Shown here: positions 43,580 to 53,500 of the stretch, in pieces
Numbering within the stretch: the stretch's first letter is position 1
How the letters are laid out: each line of letters starts with the position of its first letter
Source: SIG701 sp045577175
GTDB taxonomy: Bacteria; Bacillota; Clostridia; Oscillospirales; CAG-272
Length of the DNA stretch: 58,206 nt
Direction: 5' to 3'
NCBI GenBank assembly: GCA_045577175.1
Contig: JAZNHT010000024.1
Span: 1 to 58,206 of the forward strand
The notes under the pieces: model-generated
Seen by the model: the letters and a program-made list of their open reading frames with translations, nothing else
Databases searched by the model: none
Told to the model about the DNA's origin: nothing
Program-made: the position numbers and the translations under genes

Positions 43580-43590
43580 TAAACAACCGA

Positions 43591-43617
43591 AAGCACCTGC
43601 TGCGGCAGGTGCTTTTT
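43591..43617 (+). terminator. Terminator of purA
   Basis: Perfect 10-bp stem AAGCACCTGC/GCAGGTGCTT with a TGCG loop and a T run. Confidence 0.92.
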
Positions 43618-43630
43618 CTTTTCCGCGCGT

Positions 43631-43658
43631 AACGGGCGTGTATTTCCAGCATATCATG
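43631..43658 (+). promoter_or_regulatory. Weak sigma-K-like promoter of dpaA
   Basis: AACG (43631-43634), 15-bp spacer, CATATCATG (43650-43658). The sigma-K consensus is mACm-N16/17-CATAnnnTA, so spacing and the last base deviate. dpaAB is sigma-K-dependent in Bacillus subtilis, and no sigma-A promoter is seen here. Confidence 0.3.
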
Positions 43659-43700
43659 GAGTGAGACGTTAAAACACGAAACCAAGAAAGGACTCACACC

Positions 43701-44609
43701 ATGAACGATACAAAAATTTGCTTGCTCGGCGGAGATACACGGCAGGCATCCCTTGCCCGCTATCTGGCACGGTACGGATACGAAACGGCCGTTTGGGGAG
43801 TCCCATTTTCGGGCGAAACGGCCGATTTCAAAGGTGTGCGCTGCAACGATCCGGCAAGCGCGGTCACAGGCAGCCGTGCTGTTATCCTGCCGCTTCCCGC
43901 ATCAACAGACGGTGTACGCGTGCACACCGTATCCGAGCACGAGGGGACAGACGGATTCCGCACGGAGCTCAGACTGACCGCACTTATGGAAATGCTCCCG
44001 ATCGGCACACTGCTCCTCGCAGGAAAGCCGAACGACGTACTGAAATCCATGGCGCGCAACGCGAATGTGCGGCTGATCGATTACTACGACTCGGAGGAGA
44101 TCCAGATAAAAAACGCCGTTCCGACGGCGGAGGGAGCGATTGCGCTCGCGATGGAAGGTCTGCCGATCACACTGTTCGGAGCAAAAACCGCTGTGCTCGG
44201 TTACGGACGGATCGGACAGCGGCTTGCATCCGTACTCCGCGCACTCGGTGCGCACGTGACTGTCGCCGCACGAAGCCGTAAGGACCTTACATGGGCATAC
44301 ACCGCGGGATGCAAGACGGCGCAACTCAGCGAATTTGTGAATGATCCGGGCAGGTATGACGTGATTTTCAACACAGTCCCGGCACCGATTCTCGGAGAGA
44401 AATTCTTAAACGGTTTGTCAGCGAATACACTGCTGATCGAGCTTGCCTCCGCACCCGGGTGTATTGAGAACGCCGCGCTTGCGCACATGAAGCAAAGACT
44501 CGTGCGCGCATCATCCCTTCCCGGTCGGGTTGCGCCTGTGTCCGCAGGCAAGATACTGTTTGAGACGATTGCACGGATTCTGGAGGAAGAAGGTGTGTGC
44601 GCAAAATGA
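43701..44609 (+). CDS. dpaA: Dipicolinate synthase subunit A
   Basis: Oxidises dihydrodipicolinate to dipicolinate, the Ca-chelating core compound of endospores, with DpaB. 302 residues: an N-terminal Rossmann-like part (ICLLGGDTRQASLARYLA) and a C-terminal NAD(P)-binding domain with the dinucleotide loop AVLGYGRIGQRLASVL. VILPLPASTDG is a family stretch. AAGGA precedes the ATG. Its stop overlaps the dpaB ATG. The lysine-pathway genes that accompany it in Bacillus are not nearby. Confidence 0.95.
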   Translation: MNDTKICLLGGDTRQASLARYLARYGYETAVWGVPFSGETADFKGVRCNDPASAVTGSRAVILPLPASTDGVRVHTVSEHEGTDGFRTELRLTALMEMLPIGTLLLAGKPNDVLKSMARNANVRLIDYYDSEEIQIKNAVPTAEGAIALAMEGLPITLFGAKTAVLGYGRIGQRLASVLRALGAHVTVAARSRKDLTWAYTAGCKTAQLSEFVNDPGRYDVIFNTVPAPILGEKFLNGLSANTLLIELASAPGCIENAALAHMKQRLVRASSLPGRVAPVSAGKILFETIARILEEEGVCAK

Positions 44610-45169
44610 TCGGATACGCCATCTGCGGCTCCTTCTGCACTCATGCCCGTTCTCTTTCCGTTTTGGAGAATTTGATAACAAACGGCGAGGATGTTCTGCC
44701 GATTGTCAGCGAGATTGCCGCCGCAACCGACACCAGATTCGGCAAAGCCGCGGATCTCCTCGAACGACTCCGCGCGATCACCGGCAGAGAGCCGATCACC
44801 ACCGTGCGAGAAGCAGAACCTCTCGGACATTCCCTGCCTTTGTCGGAAATGATTATTGCTCCGTGCACGGGCAACACGCTGGCAAAGCTCGCAAACGGGA
44901 TCACGGACACTTCCGTTTGTATGGCGGCGAAGGCGCATATGCGCTGTGAACGACCGCTTCTGATCGCGCTGGCGACAAACGACGCTCTGTCCGCAAATTT
45001 GAAAAATATCGCAACGCTGCTCGGTCGCAAAAACGTCTGTTTTGTTCCTATGCTACAGGACGATCCCATCGGAAAGCCGTTCTCCCTCGTCGCGGATTTT
45101 TCGCTTGTTTCGGATGCGTTTACCGCCATGCGTGAGAACAGACAGCTCAGACCGATTTTCCGTGAATGA
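44606..45169 (+). CDS. dpaB: Dipicolinate synthase subunit B (flavoprotein)
   Basis: 187-residue flavoprotein partner of DpaA. The N-terminus IGYAICGSFCTHARSLSVLE is the DpaB signature, followed by MIIAPCTGNTLAKLANGITD, the FMN-binding part shared with Dfp-type flavoproteins, and ALATNDALSANLKNIATLLGRKN. ATG at 44606 overlaps the dpaA stop (ATGA). A GTG at 44597 with GGAGG 10 nt upstream is an equally good start and would add three residues. Confidence 0.94.
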   Translation: MIGYAICGSFCTHARSLSVLENLITNGEDVLPIVSEIAAATDTRFGKAADLLERLRAITGREPITTVREAEPLGHSLPLSEMIIAPCTGNTLAKLANGITDTSVCMAAKAHMRCERPLLIALATNDALSANLKNIATLLGRKNVCFVPMLQDDPIGKPFSLVADFSLVSDAFTAMRENRQLRPIFRE

Positions 45170-45221
45170 CCCGTTTTCAGGAAAAAAACGGAAAACATTG
45201 CACGGAATTTCGCAATACCCG

Positions 45222-45250
45222 TTGCAATTTTTCCGCAAGCATGATATAAT
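45222..45250 (+). promoter_or_regulatory. Promoter upstream of the CapA-like gene
   Basis: TTGCAA (45222-45227), 17-bp spacer, TATAAT (45245-45250) with a TGA extension. Confidence 0.75.
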
Positions 45251-45265
45251 GTACACAAGTTTTGC

Positions 45266-45297
45266 TCAGCCGGCATTACTCTGCCGGCTGAATTTTT
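45266..45297 (+). terminator. Terminator hairpin in the leader of the CapA-like gene
   Basis: Perfect 10-bp stem TCAGCCGGCA/TGCCGGCTGA with a 6-nt loop and five T. It starts about 10 nt after the expected transcription start and ends 41 nt before the ATG, so it may end dpaAB and also attenuate the new transcript. Confidence 0.85.
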
Positions 45298-45337
45298 GTA
45301 TCCCTTCTCTCCATTTCCAAACATATGCGAGGTAGAT

Positions 45338-46411
45338 ATGACCCATTCGACCGAAAGCAAAAAACAGCTGTGGCTGATTCTCGCAGGACTTGCGCTCGCC
45401 ATTGTTCTTGTGATTGTAATTGATTTTCTGCCCGGAGCAAGAGATTCTCAAGCAGAGACTCCGGACACTGCGCCCGACTCTTCCGCACTCACAACAGCAT
45501 CCCAAGACGAAAGCACGCAGGAAGTGCTCGCTCACAGCGACCCTGCCGCATTCACACTCACATTCCTCGGCGAATGCGCACCGGGAAGTCCTTACGGAAC
45601 GTCTGCATACAACTCTCTGAACGCGCTCGCCGCCGAGGTTGGCACCTCGTACTTTTTCTCCGCCATTGCACCGCTTCTTGCCGAAGATAATCTGACCGTA
45701 GCGGCAAACCGCTGTGTTTTCTCGGATGAAATCGATGCGGAATGTGCTGCGCCTCTTGCGAACGCCTCCATCTACGCAGATGCATCTGTGGAGCTGGTTC
45801 TGAATCTTTCGCCCTCTCTGGATGACCACATGGTACAAGCATCGCTTCCAATCCAGAACACGGGCGTCTTTGTCATCAGAAACGATACGGTCTATACGAC
45901 AGGCAACGAAAATTTGCGCATCACAATTCTCACAACCCGTCTCACGAGCGAAAGCGCGGAGGTGCTGGCGGAAACGGTCTTTAAAACGAAGAAAACCACT
46001 GACTATCTCGTTCTTTATTTCTATGGCGGAGAAGTCAATTCTCACATTCCGGAGGATTGGATGACGGATATTCTCCACGATTGCGCGGACGCGGGTGCCG
46101 ATCTGATCGTCGGCACGGGAACAGGCGTTCTTCGCCCTGCGGAAACGTACAACGGTGTGCCGATCGCCTACTCCCTCGGCGGTCTGATTGACGGCACACA
46201 GCTCGTTCCCGAAAATGCAGGTGCGATCATGCAGTGTACCGTTCGCAAAAACGATGACGGAACGATTGAATCGGATATTTCCTATATTCCCGTATACGTA
46301 TACACGGAGCTTTGGCAGCCTGCCGTCATGACAGATACAGACGATGCCGAGCGCGTGCGCGATTTCCTTGACGGCAAGCTATCCATGCCCATTGAAGTCC
46401 GACCGAACTGA
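45338..46411 (+). CDS. Membrane-anchored CapA-like protein with degenerate active site
   Basis: 357 residues: one N-terminal membrane helix (LWLILAGLALAIVLVIVIDF), a Ser/Thr/Asp-rich linker (about 35-70), then a CapA/PGA_cap-like domain (LTFLGECAPGS onward). The end matches the family pattern of a His loop followed by YSLG: here DLIVGTGTGVLRPAETYNG and IAYSLGGL. The histidines usual in the first stretch (GHHPH) are missing, so metal-dependent catalysis is doubtful. ATG at 45338 follows GAGGT. Pyridoxal kinase follows after 28 nt. Function unknown. Confidence 0.75.
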   Translation: MTHSTESKKQLWLILAGLALAIVLVIVIDFLPGARDSQAETPDTAPDSSALTTASQDESTQEVLAHSDPAAFTLTFLGECAPGSPYGTSAYNSLNALAAEVGTSYFFSAIAPLLAEDNLTVAANRCVFSDEIDAECAAPLANASIYADASVELVLNLSPSLDDHMVQASLPIQNTGVFVIRNDTVYTTGNENLRITILTTRLTSESAEVLAETVFKTKKTTDYLVLYFYGGEVNSHIPEDWMTDILHDCADAGADLIVGTGTGVLRPAETYNGVPIAYSLGGLIDGTQLVPENAGAIMQCTVRKNDDGTIESDISYIPVYVYTELWQPAVMTDTDDAERVRDFLDGKLSMPIEVRPN

Positions 46412-46439
46412 TATTTTTACTCTAACATGGAGGTTTATT

Positions 46440-47270
46440 ATGCAAAAACGTATTCTCACCATTCAGGACGCATCCTGCGTAGGACAATGCTCCCTCACAG
46501 TCGCGCTCCCCGTCCTTTCCGCCTGCGGCGTGGAGGCGTCTGTTCTTCCCTCTGCCCTCCTCTCCACGCACACGTCCGGATTTACCGGCTTCACTGTGCT
46601 CGATCTGACGGACGAGTTTCCGAAGATCATCGACCACTGGAAAAAAGAAGGCATCGCGTTTGACGGCGTGTACACGGGATACATTCTCGAAAAGCAGATG
46701 GGATACATTGATACGATCTGCCGTGAGCTGAACTGCGGTCCGAAGATCATAGATCCCGTCATGGCGGATCACGGATCGTTTTACTACGGCTTTGACGAAA
46801 AGTTCGCCGCAAAAATGGCGGAGCTTTGCCGCGGCGCAGATGTGATTCTGCCGAATCTGACGGAGGCCGCTTTCCTTCTCGGTGAGGAGTGCCGTCTGAG
46901 CGGATACGATCACGCCTATATTGAGGGGCTTTGCCGCCGCCTGAAGGACAGGCTGGACATCGGATGCGTGATCCTCACAGGCGTGAGCTTCGCAGATGAT
47001 AAGCTCGGCGTATGCGTGTACGAAAACGATTCGTATCGCTACTACTTCTCCGAAAAGGTTGCGAGAAACTTCCACGGCACGGGCGACATCTATTCGAGCA
47101 CGTTTGTCGGTGCGTATGTGCGCGGCAAGGATGCCTTTGAAGCGGCAAAAATTGCCGTGGATTACACCGTACAGGCGATCAAGCTGACTGTCGATCACGC
47201 GGATTCTCATCCGTATGGCGTTTTTTTCGAGAGCGCGATCCCGTATCTTGTGGAAATGCTCGCTCGGTAA
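46440..47270 (+). CDS. pdxK: Pyridoxal/pyridoxamine kinase
   Basis: 276-residue ribokinase-like enzyme that phosphorylates B6 vitamers. The N-terminal VGQCSLTVALPVLSACGVEA and THTSGFTGF form the substrate site; IIDPVMADHGSFY and the anion-hole motif HGTGDIYSS (catalytic Asp) identify the PdxK/PdxY group. ATG at 46440 has TGGAGGT 7 nt upstream. It shares a transcript with the CapA-like gene. Other ribokinase-family substrates are possible but less likely. Confidence 0.9.
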   Translation: MQKRILTIQDASCVGQCSLTVALPVLSACGVEASVLPSALLSTHTSGFTGFTVLDLTDEFPKIIDHWKKEGIAFDGVYTGYILEKQMGYIDTICRELNCGPKIIDPVMADHGSFYYGFDEKFAAKMAELCRGADVILPNLTEAAFLLGEECRLSGYDHAYIEGLCRRLKDRLDIGCVILTGVSFADDKLGVCVYENDSYRYYFSEKVARNFHGTGDIYSSTFVGAYVRGKDAFEAAKIAVDYTVQAIKLTVDHADSHPYGVFFESAIPYLVEMLAR

Positions 47271-47303
47271 GAAAAAAATAAATTGCAAAAAAATACAGAA
47301 AAG

Positions 47304-47336
47304 CATCCGTTACCGCCTTGTATACGGGTGTTTTTT
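47304..47336 (+). terminator. Terminator of pdxK
   Basis: CATCCGT/ACGGGTG 7-bp stem with one G-U pair, 13-nt loop and six T. Confidence 0.65.
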
Positions 47337-47418
47337 CATTTTTTGCATTAAACATACAAACAATAGGAAGGAAAAGGAATTATTCGCAAAAAATACATAA
47401 ATTTTTTTGCAGTTTTTG

Positions 47419-47447
47419 TTGACAATTTTTCTATTTTATGGTATTAT
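47419..47447 (+). promoter_or_regulatory. Strong promoter of the surface protein gene
   Basis: TTGACA (47419-47424), 17-bp spacer, TATTAT (47442-47447), leaving a leader of about 90 nt before the ATG. Confidence 0.85.
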
Positions 47448-47546
47448 GTATGCAGAATTCTTGTACCCTTTTCATGCTCAGAAGTTGTGGCTTTCCCCCT
47501 CGACTTCAAAATTAAAAGGCACAAATACAGCCAAGGAGGATAACCA

Positions 47547-50500
47547 ATGAAAAAAAGAATTCTGTCTATGTTTCTCGCAGTCATGATGCTTCTGTCGGTC
47601 TTCCCGACTACGGTCATGGCAGAGACAACCGCTTCTGCGACCTCGCTCACTCCGCCCGCCATGCTTGAAAACACCAATCAGGCAGACGGCGTCGTGCTTC
47701 GCAAGGGCGTATCGCTTCATGAAGTAAACGGTGTACCCGACGGTACTGCCGATATTACCATCGAAGCGTACACGACCAGTAAGGTCACGCAGACAACAAC
47801 GTCCACACCTACGGATATTGTTCTCGTTCTGGATGTTTCCGGCTCGATGGACGATAGCGGCACCACCACAACCACAACGACGTATGAGACCGCAAACGCC
47901 ACATATTTCAGACGTTGGGTCTACTATCGCTATGTTTACTACTACGGCTTCGACACCACCTATACGACCTACTACATTAACATAGGCACCGCTGAAGCAC
48001 CGCACTATGTTGAGGTGGAGTACGAGGGGTATGACGAAAACAACTTCTACTATTACCACTATTACGATGCGAACGATCAGCAGGTGTTTGTGTATCCTGC
48101 GCTCAACACAACGCCCTCTGCTTCCCGCGAATACACGTATCCCGTTGTACAGTTCTACTCACAGAATGTCAGACAGAATACCGTTTATGCAATCGACGCA
48201 CTGAAAACCGCCGTGGATGCGTTTATCGAAGCGACGCATCAGAAAAATGCGGAGCTTGCCGCACAGGGCATCACCGAGCTGCACCGCATTTCGATTGTCA
48301 AGTTCGCAAGCAACAGCTACAAGGGCGGCACTGCTTCTCTCACCGAAGGTGACGACATGTACCAGTCAGGCCGCAACTACTACAACTACTCGCAGGTTGT
48401 CAAAAATCTGACAGTTGTGGATTCTGCGGGCGAGGCCGAGCTGAGCTCTGCCGTCAACGCACTTGAGGTCGGCGGTGCTACCGCTGTGGACTACGGTCTG
48501 ACGCTCGCCTCCATGGTGCTTGCGCAGCCCCTCCCGACCGAAACACAGCGCAACAAGGTTGTCATTGTGTTCTCTGACGGAAGCCCTACCTACTCCAACA
48601 GTTTCGACACAAGCGTTGCAAACTCTGCCATCGCCACCGCGAAGGACATCAAGTTTACCGGCGCGAAGGTTTACTCCATCAGCGTTGCGGCAGATGCAGA
48701 TACCGCAAACACCACCTCCAACAACAACAAGTTCTTCCACTACGTTTCAAGCAACTACCCGAACGCGGAAAGCATGTCGAATGAGGGCACGGGCGGAAGC
48801 GCAAGCGGCGGCTACTACCTGACGCCGACCTCCTCCAGCTCTCTTGCGATGATTTTCCAGTCGATCGCACAGAATATCGAGAACAAGGCCATCGAGCTGG
48901 GCACCACCGCCGAGATCGTTGACACGATGTCCACGTACTTCACGATTCCGGCAGGTGCAAATTCTGTCACGCTTTGGACCGCCGACCGCATCAAAAATGC
49001 GGACGGCACATGGGGATGGGCCGATCCTGTCTCCGCAAACGGCGTAACTGCCGTCGTGCAGGACAAGACCGTTGCGATCAACGGATTTGATTACGACGAG
49101 AATTACCTTTCCAACACCGCGCGCACAAAAGGAACGAACACGGAATATTACGGCACGAAGCTGATCATCACGATCAACGTCACGCCCGACTACAACGCAA
49201 TCGATACGCATATGTCATCGATTACGGGCGGATACCTCCCCTCCAATGACGGCACAGCAAATCTTCTGAACAGCCAATCCGAGAAGATCGCCACCGTTGA
49301 CACGCCGTATCTCTCAACGAATACGGTAACGTATCAGTACACCGATCCGATCTCCGGCTCGACGGCTGCCTATAAGCAGTTCTACCGTCTGCCCGGCGGA
49401 TCGCTTTCGACCATTTCCGACACACCCGCGATCGCAGGATATACGTTCAGCGGTTGGTCCACGGCTGACGTGGTCCTTGACGCAGGCGGCAATTACACAA
49501 TGCCTGTTGGCGATGTTGTATTCACCGGCACGTTCACGGCAAACAAGCACAACGTTACCTACACGATCACCGGCTACAATCCCGGTGCATCCGAGCCTGC
49601 CGATCTGACCGGAGTTTCATTCGGAACAGAGGTTACCGTTTCTGACGATCTCACCTATCCCGGCTACACGTTCACCGGCTGGTTCACGCAGGATGCCTTC
49701 GTGAAGGAAAATGACACGAGCTTCATCATGCCCGACAGCGATGTATATCTCGTCGGCTACTTCACCGCGAACAGCGACATTCCGTACAAAACGATTCACT
49801 ACACGGAGAATCTTGACGGCACGTTCTCTCCCGTTGAGACCGTAAACGCTGTGGGCACCACCGATTCGACCGTTACAGCGGCTGTCCGTTCCTATGAAGG
49901 CTTTACGCTTACGGATGTAACGGATGTGACCGTCGTTGACGGAGGCAGCACCGCTACCCTTTCGACCGTATCCTCCGGCAAGGTCACGGCGGACGGTCAG
50001 TTCACAATGCATCAGTTCCACAAGCGAAATGCGTATAACGTAACGTACAAATATAAGGGCACCATTCCCGCAGGCGCGACCGATCTCACCGCGTATGCAG
50101 AGACGGGTGTTCCCTACGGCACGTCTGTGACGGTGAAGCCGGATGCTACGGCTCAGGGCTACACCTTCTCCGGCTGGAGAATTGAATCCCCCGCAGGTGT
50201 CGATGCCGCAGGCGGCTCCTTCGCGATGCCCGCTTCCGATGTCGTTCTCGTCGGTGAATTTACTGCGAAAACCAACACGGAGTACACGGTTGAGTACTAC
50301 TGGCAAAATACCGCCGATAACGGCTACACGCTCCATGAATCCGTACTCCACCATAACGGCGTAACGGATCAGACCGTCACCGCACCGCAGAAGACCTACA
50401 CCGGTCTTACGCTGAATCTCAATGCCCCGGGTACAGTTGCAAGCGGTACTGTCTTGGCTGACGGAAAGCTCGTTCTGAAGCTCTATTACGATCGCAACAC

Positions 50501-53500
50501 CTATAACGTAACGTATAAATATGACGGCACCGTTCCGGCAGACGCAACCGATCTTACTGCGTATGCACAGACGGGCGTACGCTTCGGTGCAACCGTCACG
50601 GTCGAGCCCGATGCGACCGCGCAGGGCTATATCTTCTCCGGCTGGAGAGTTGAATCCCCGACCACGACCGTCATCAACGGCGGCTCCTTCACGATGCCTG
50701 CCTCCGATGTCGTTCTCGTCGGTGAATTTGCAGCCGGAACCTCCACTAAGTACACAGTCGAATACTACTGGCAGAACATCACCGATGACGGCTACACGCT
50801 CTATGAATCGGAAACGCATTACAACGGCGTCACCGATCAGACCGTAGATGCACCGCAAAACACCTACACCGGTCTTACGCTGAACCTGAATGCCCCCGGT
50901 ACGGTTGCAAGCGGTACTGTCTTGGCTGACGGATCGCTCGTTCTGAAACTCTACTACGACCGCAATACCTATGACGTAACGTATCGCTACGAAGGCACTG
51001 TTCCCACGGATGCAACCGATCTTTCCGCGTATGCGGAGACAACAGTCCGCTTCGGCACAACGGTCACTGTAAAGCCCGATGCAGCAGCACTCGGCTATTC
51101 GTTCTCCGGTTGGGAAATTGACTCCCCCGCAGGTGTCGATGCCGCAGGCGGCTCCTTCACGATGCCCGCTTCCGACGTTGTACTCGTCGGTTCGTTCACG
51201 GCAAGAACGAATATTGAATACAAGGTTGAGTACTACTGGCAAAGCATCACAGGCAGCGGATACACACTGCACGAGACGGACACCTACAAAAACGGTGTCA
51301 CCGGCGAGACGGTACACGCTTTGCAGAAGACGTACACCGGTCTCACGCTGAATTTGAATGCCGCAGGCACTGTCGCGAGCGGCGAGGTTCGGGCTGACGG
51401 AAAGCTCGTTCTGAAGCTCTACTACGACCGTATTCTGTATAACGTAACGTATGAGTACGACGGCACTGTTCCGGCTGATGCTACTGCCCTGCCCGGCACC
51501 TCTACCGCATACTATTTGAACACTGTCACGGTTGCTCCCGATGCAACGGCAACGGGCTACACCTTCTCCGGCTGGAGCATCAAATCCCCTGCCGGTATCA
51601 CTCTTCATACGGACGGCATGAGTGAATACTTTACGATGCCCGCATCCGATGTTGTGCTCGTAGGTACGTTCGTTCTTGATCCTATGTATTACGTTGAGTA
51701 TTATCTTGAGCAGCCCGACGGCTCCTACAAGAAGGATGAGGAAGCATCTCATACGCACACAGCACCGATCGGCACAAACGTATCCGCACATACAAGAACG
51801 TATATCGGTTACACCGAGAACACCGCGCATCCCGAGCGCAAGATCAGCGGCACCGTTTCAGCCGATGAGACCCTCACGCTGAAACTTTACTACGATCTCA
51901 TCGAGTACACGGTAACGTATGTCTACGAAGGCACCGTTCCCACAGACGCCCCTGCCCTTCCCGCTGCGGCTGTCAAGTATTACAATGATATTGTAACGAC
52001 GCTCGATGTCGCGGTCGAAGGCTACACCTTTGAAGGCTGGTCTTCCGTTCAGGTCGGCGCGGTTAAGCCCGGTAAGACGTTTACCATGCCGAGCATGAAC
52101 GTTGTTCTCAAGGGTAAGTTCATCGCAGGCGAGGCAGTCTACAAGGTTGAGCATTACCTCATGAACGATCTGGGCACGTACGACGGTGTAACACCGCACG
52201 TGGAATCCAAAACCGGCATCGTAGGCGATGCAGTTCGCGCAACCACCTACCGTCCGTACCTCGATTTAGGTGCTCAAATCGACACCGCAAAGACGTATGC
52301 TGACGGCAAATGGGAAGGCATCGTTCTTGCATCCCAAACGAATCCGCTCGTTCTGAAGCTCTACTACAGCCGCGAGCCTTCTGCACGCGTCACGTATCAC
52401 TACGAGGGCGATCTTACAGAGACAGAATGGCGCGCGCTCGGCTGGCCCGATCTCCCGGTTGACAACACAAATTACTATGTGGGCGCAACCGTTACCGCGA
52501 AGAATTTTAATACCGCAATGGCTTCGAACTGGGTGTTTGAGGGCTGGTACGCAAGCGATCCGACAATCCACGTGCTGCCCGATGGCACATTCTCGATGCC
52601 CCGTCTCAGCGGTACAAATCCCGAGATTAAGCTCTACGGCAGATGGGTTGACACCACACCCAAAACCTTCACGGTCAAGTATTTCGTGGATGGTCTTGAG
52701 CTGACGCAGTACACGCAGACGTACACGGTTGACACGCCTGTAACTGTAATGGCCAAGATCGCCGATACCGAAAATCGCACGTACACCGAGTGGTCCGCAC
52801 CCGAATCCGCCACGGCAGGTGTGACGGTCGTCACCAACGCAGACGGCTCCTTCACGATGACCGACTCGGGCGAGGTTCACATCAATTGTACCTCTACCCT
52901 GCTCCCGCCCAAGACGTACACGGTCACGTACTACCTCAACGCCGCACAGTATCAGCAGTTCACCTATGTGGCAGGTGAAACGCACACAATCATAGGTGCT
53001 CCGCTTACGATGACGGGACAGGAATTTTCCGGTTGGTCTGCGCCCGTCACCACCGCCGGTGCGACGGTTGCACTGACGCAAAGCGGCACCTCCTACAGCT
53101 TCACAATGCCAAAAGCGGACGTTGTGATCTACGGAAGCCTCCACTGGCTCCCCGAGCCGGACTGCGAGCTTATCATCAACAAGGTTGTGGATGCGCCCGA
53201 AAACTTTACAGGCACCGGCGTGTATTCCTTTAACATTTACAGCGTGGTCGGTGAAACCAAGACACTCATTCACACTGAGCACATCGCAGTGAACAAAGCG
53301 ACCGGCAAGGGATCCTCCTCCGTCATCAAACTTGAGTCCGGCATCAGCTACCTCATCGAAGAAGTCGGCGCGGCAATCCCCGGATATGCGCTGGAAACCG
53401 TTCTCACCGATATGGACGGCAAGGTGCTTCCGCTTGGGGAGACGGTCAAATTCAAGGGGCTCTATACCGGTCCGAACGAAGTAACCTTCACCAACACGTA

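Noticed and set aside
49617..51830. 737-codon minus-strand frame inside the surface protein gene
   Set aside because: It mirrors the tandem modules of the plus-strand gene and repeats with the same period, so it is a shadow of the repeats.
50034..52382. CRISPR or satellite array
   Set aside because: Repeats are 468 bp, in frame and protein-coding, with no spacer structure.
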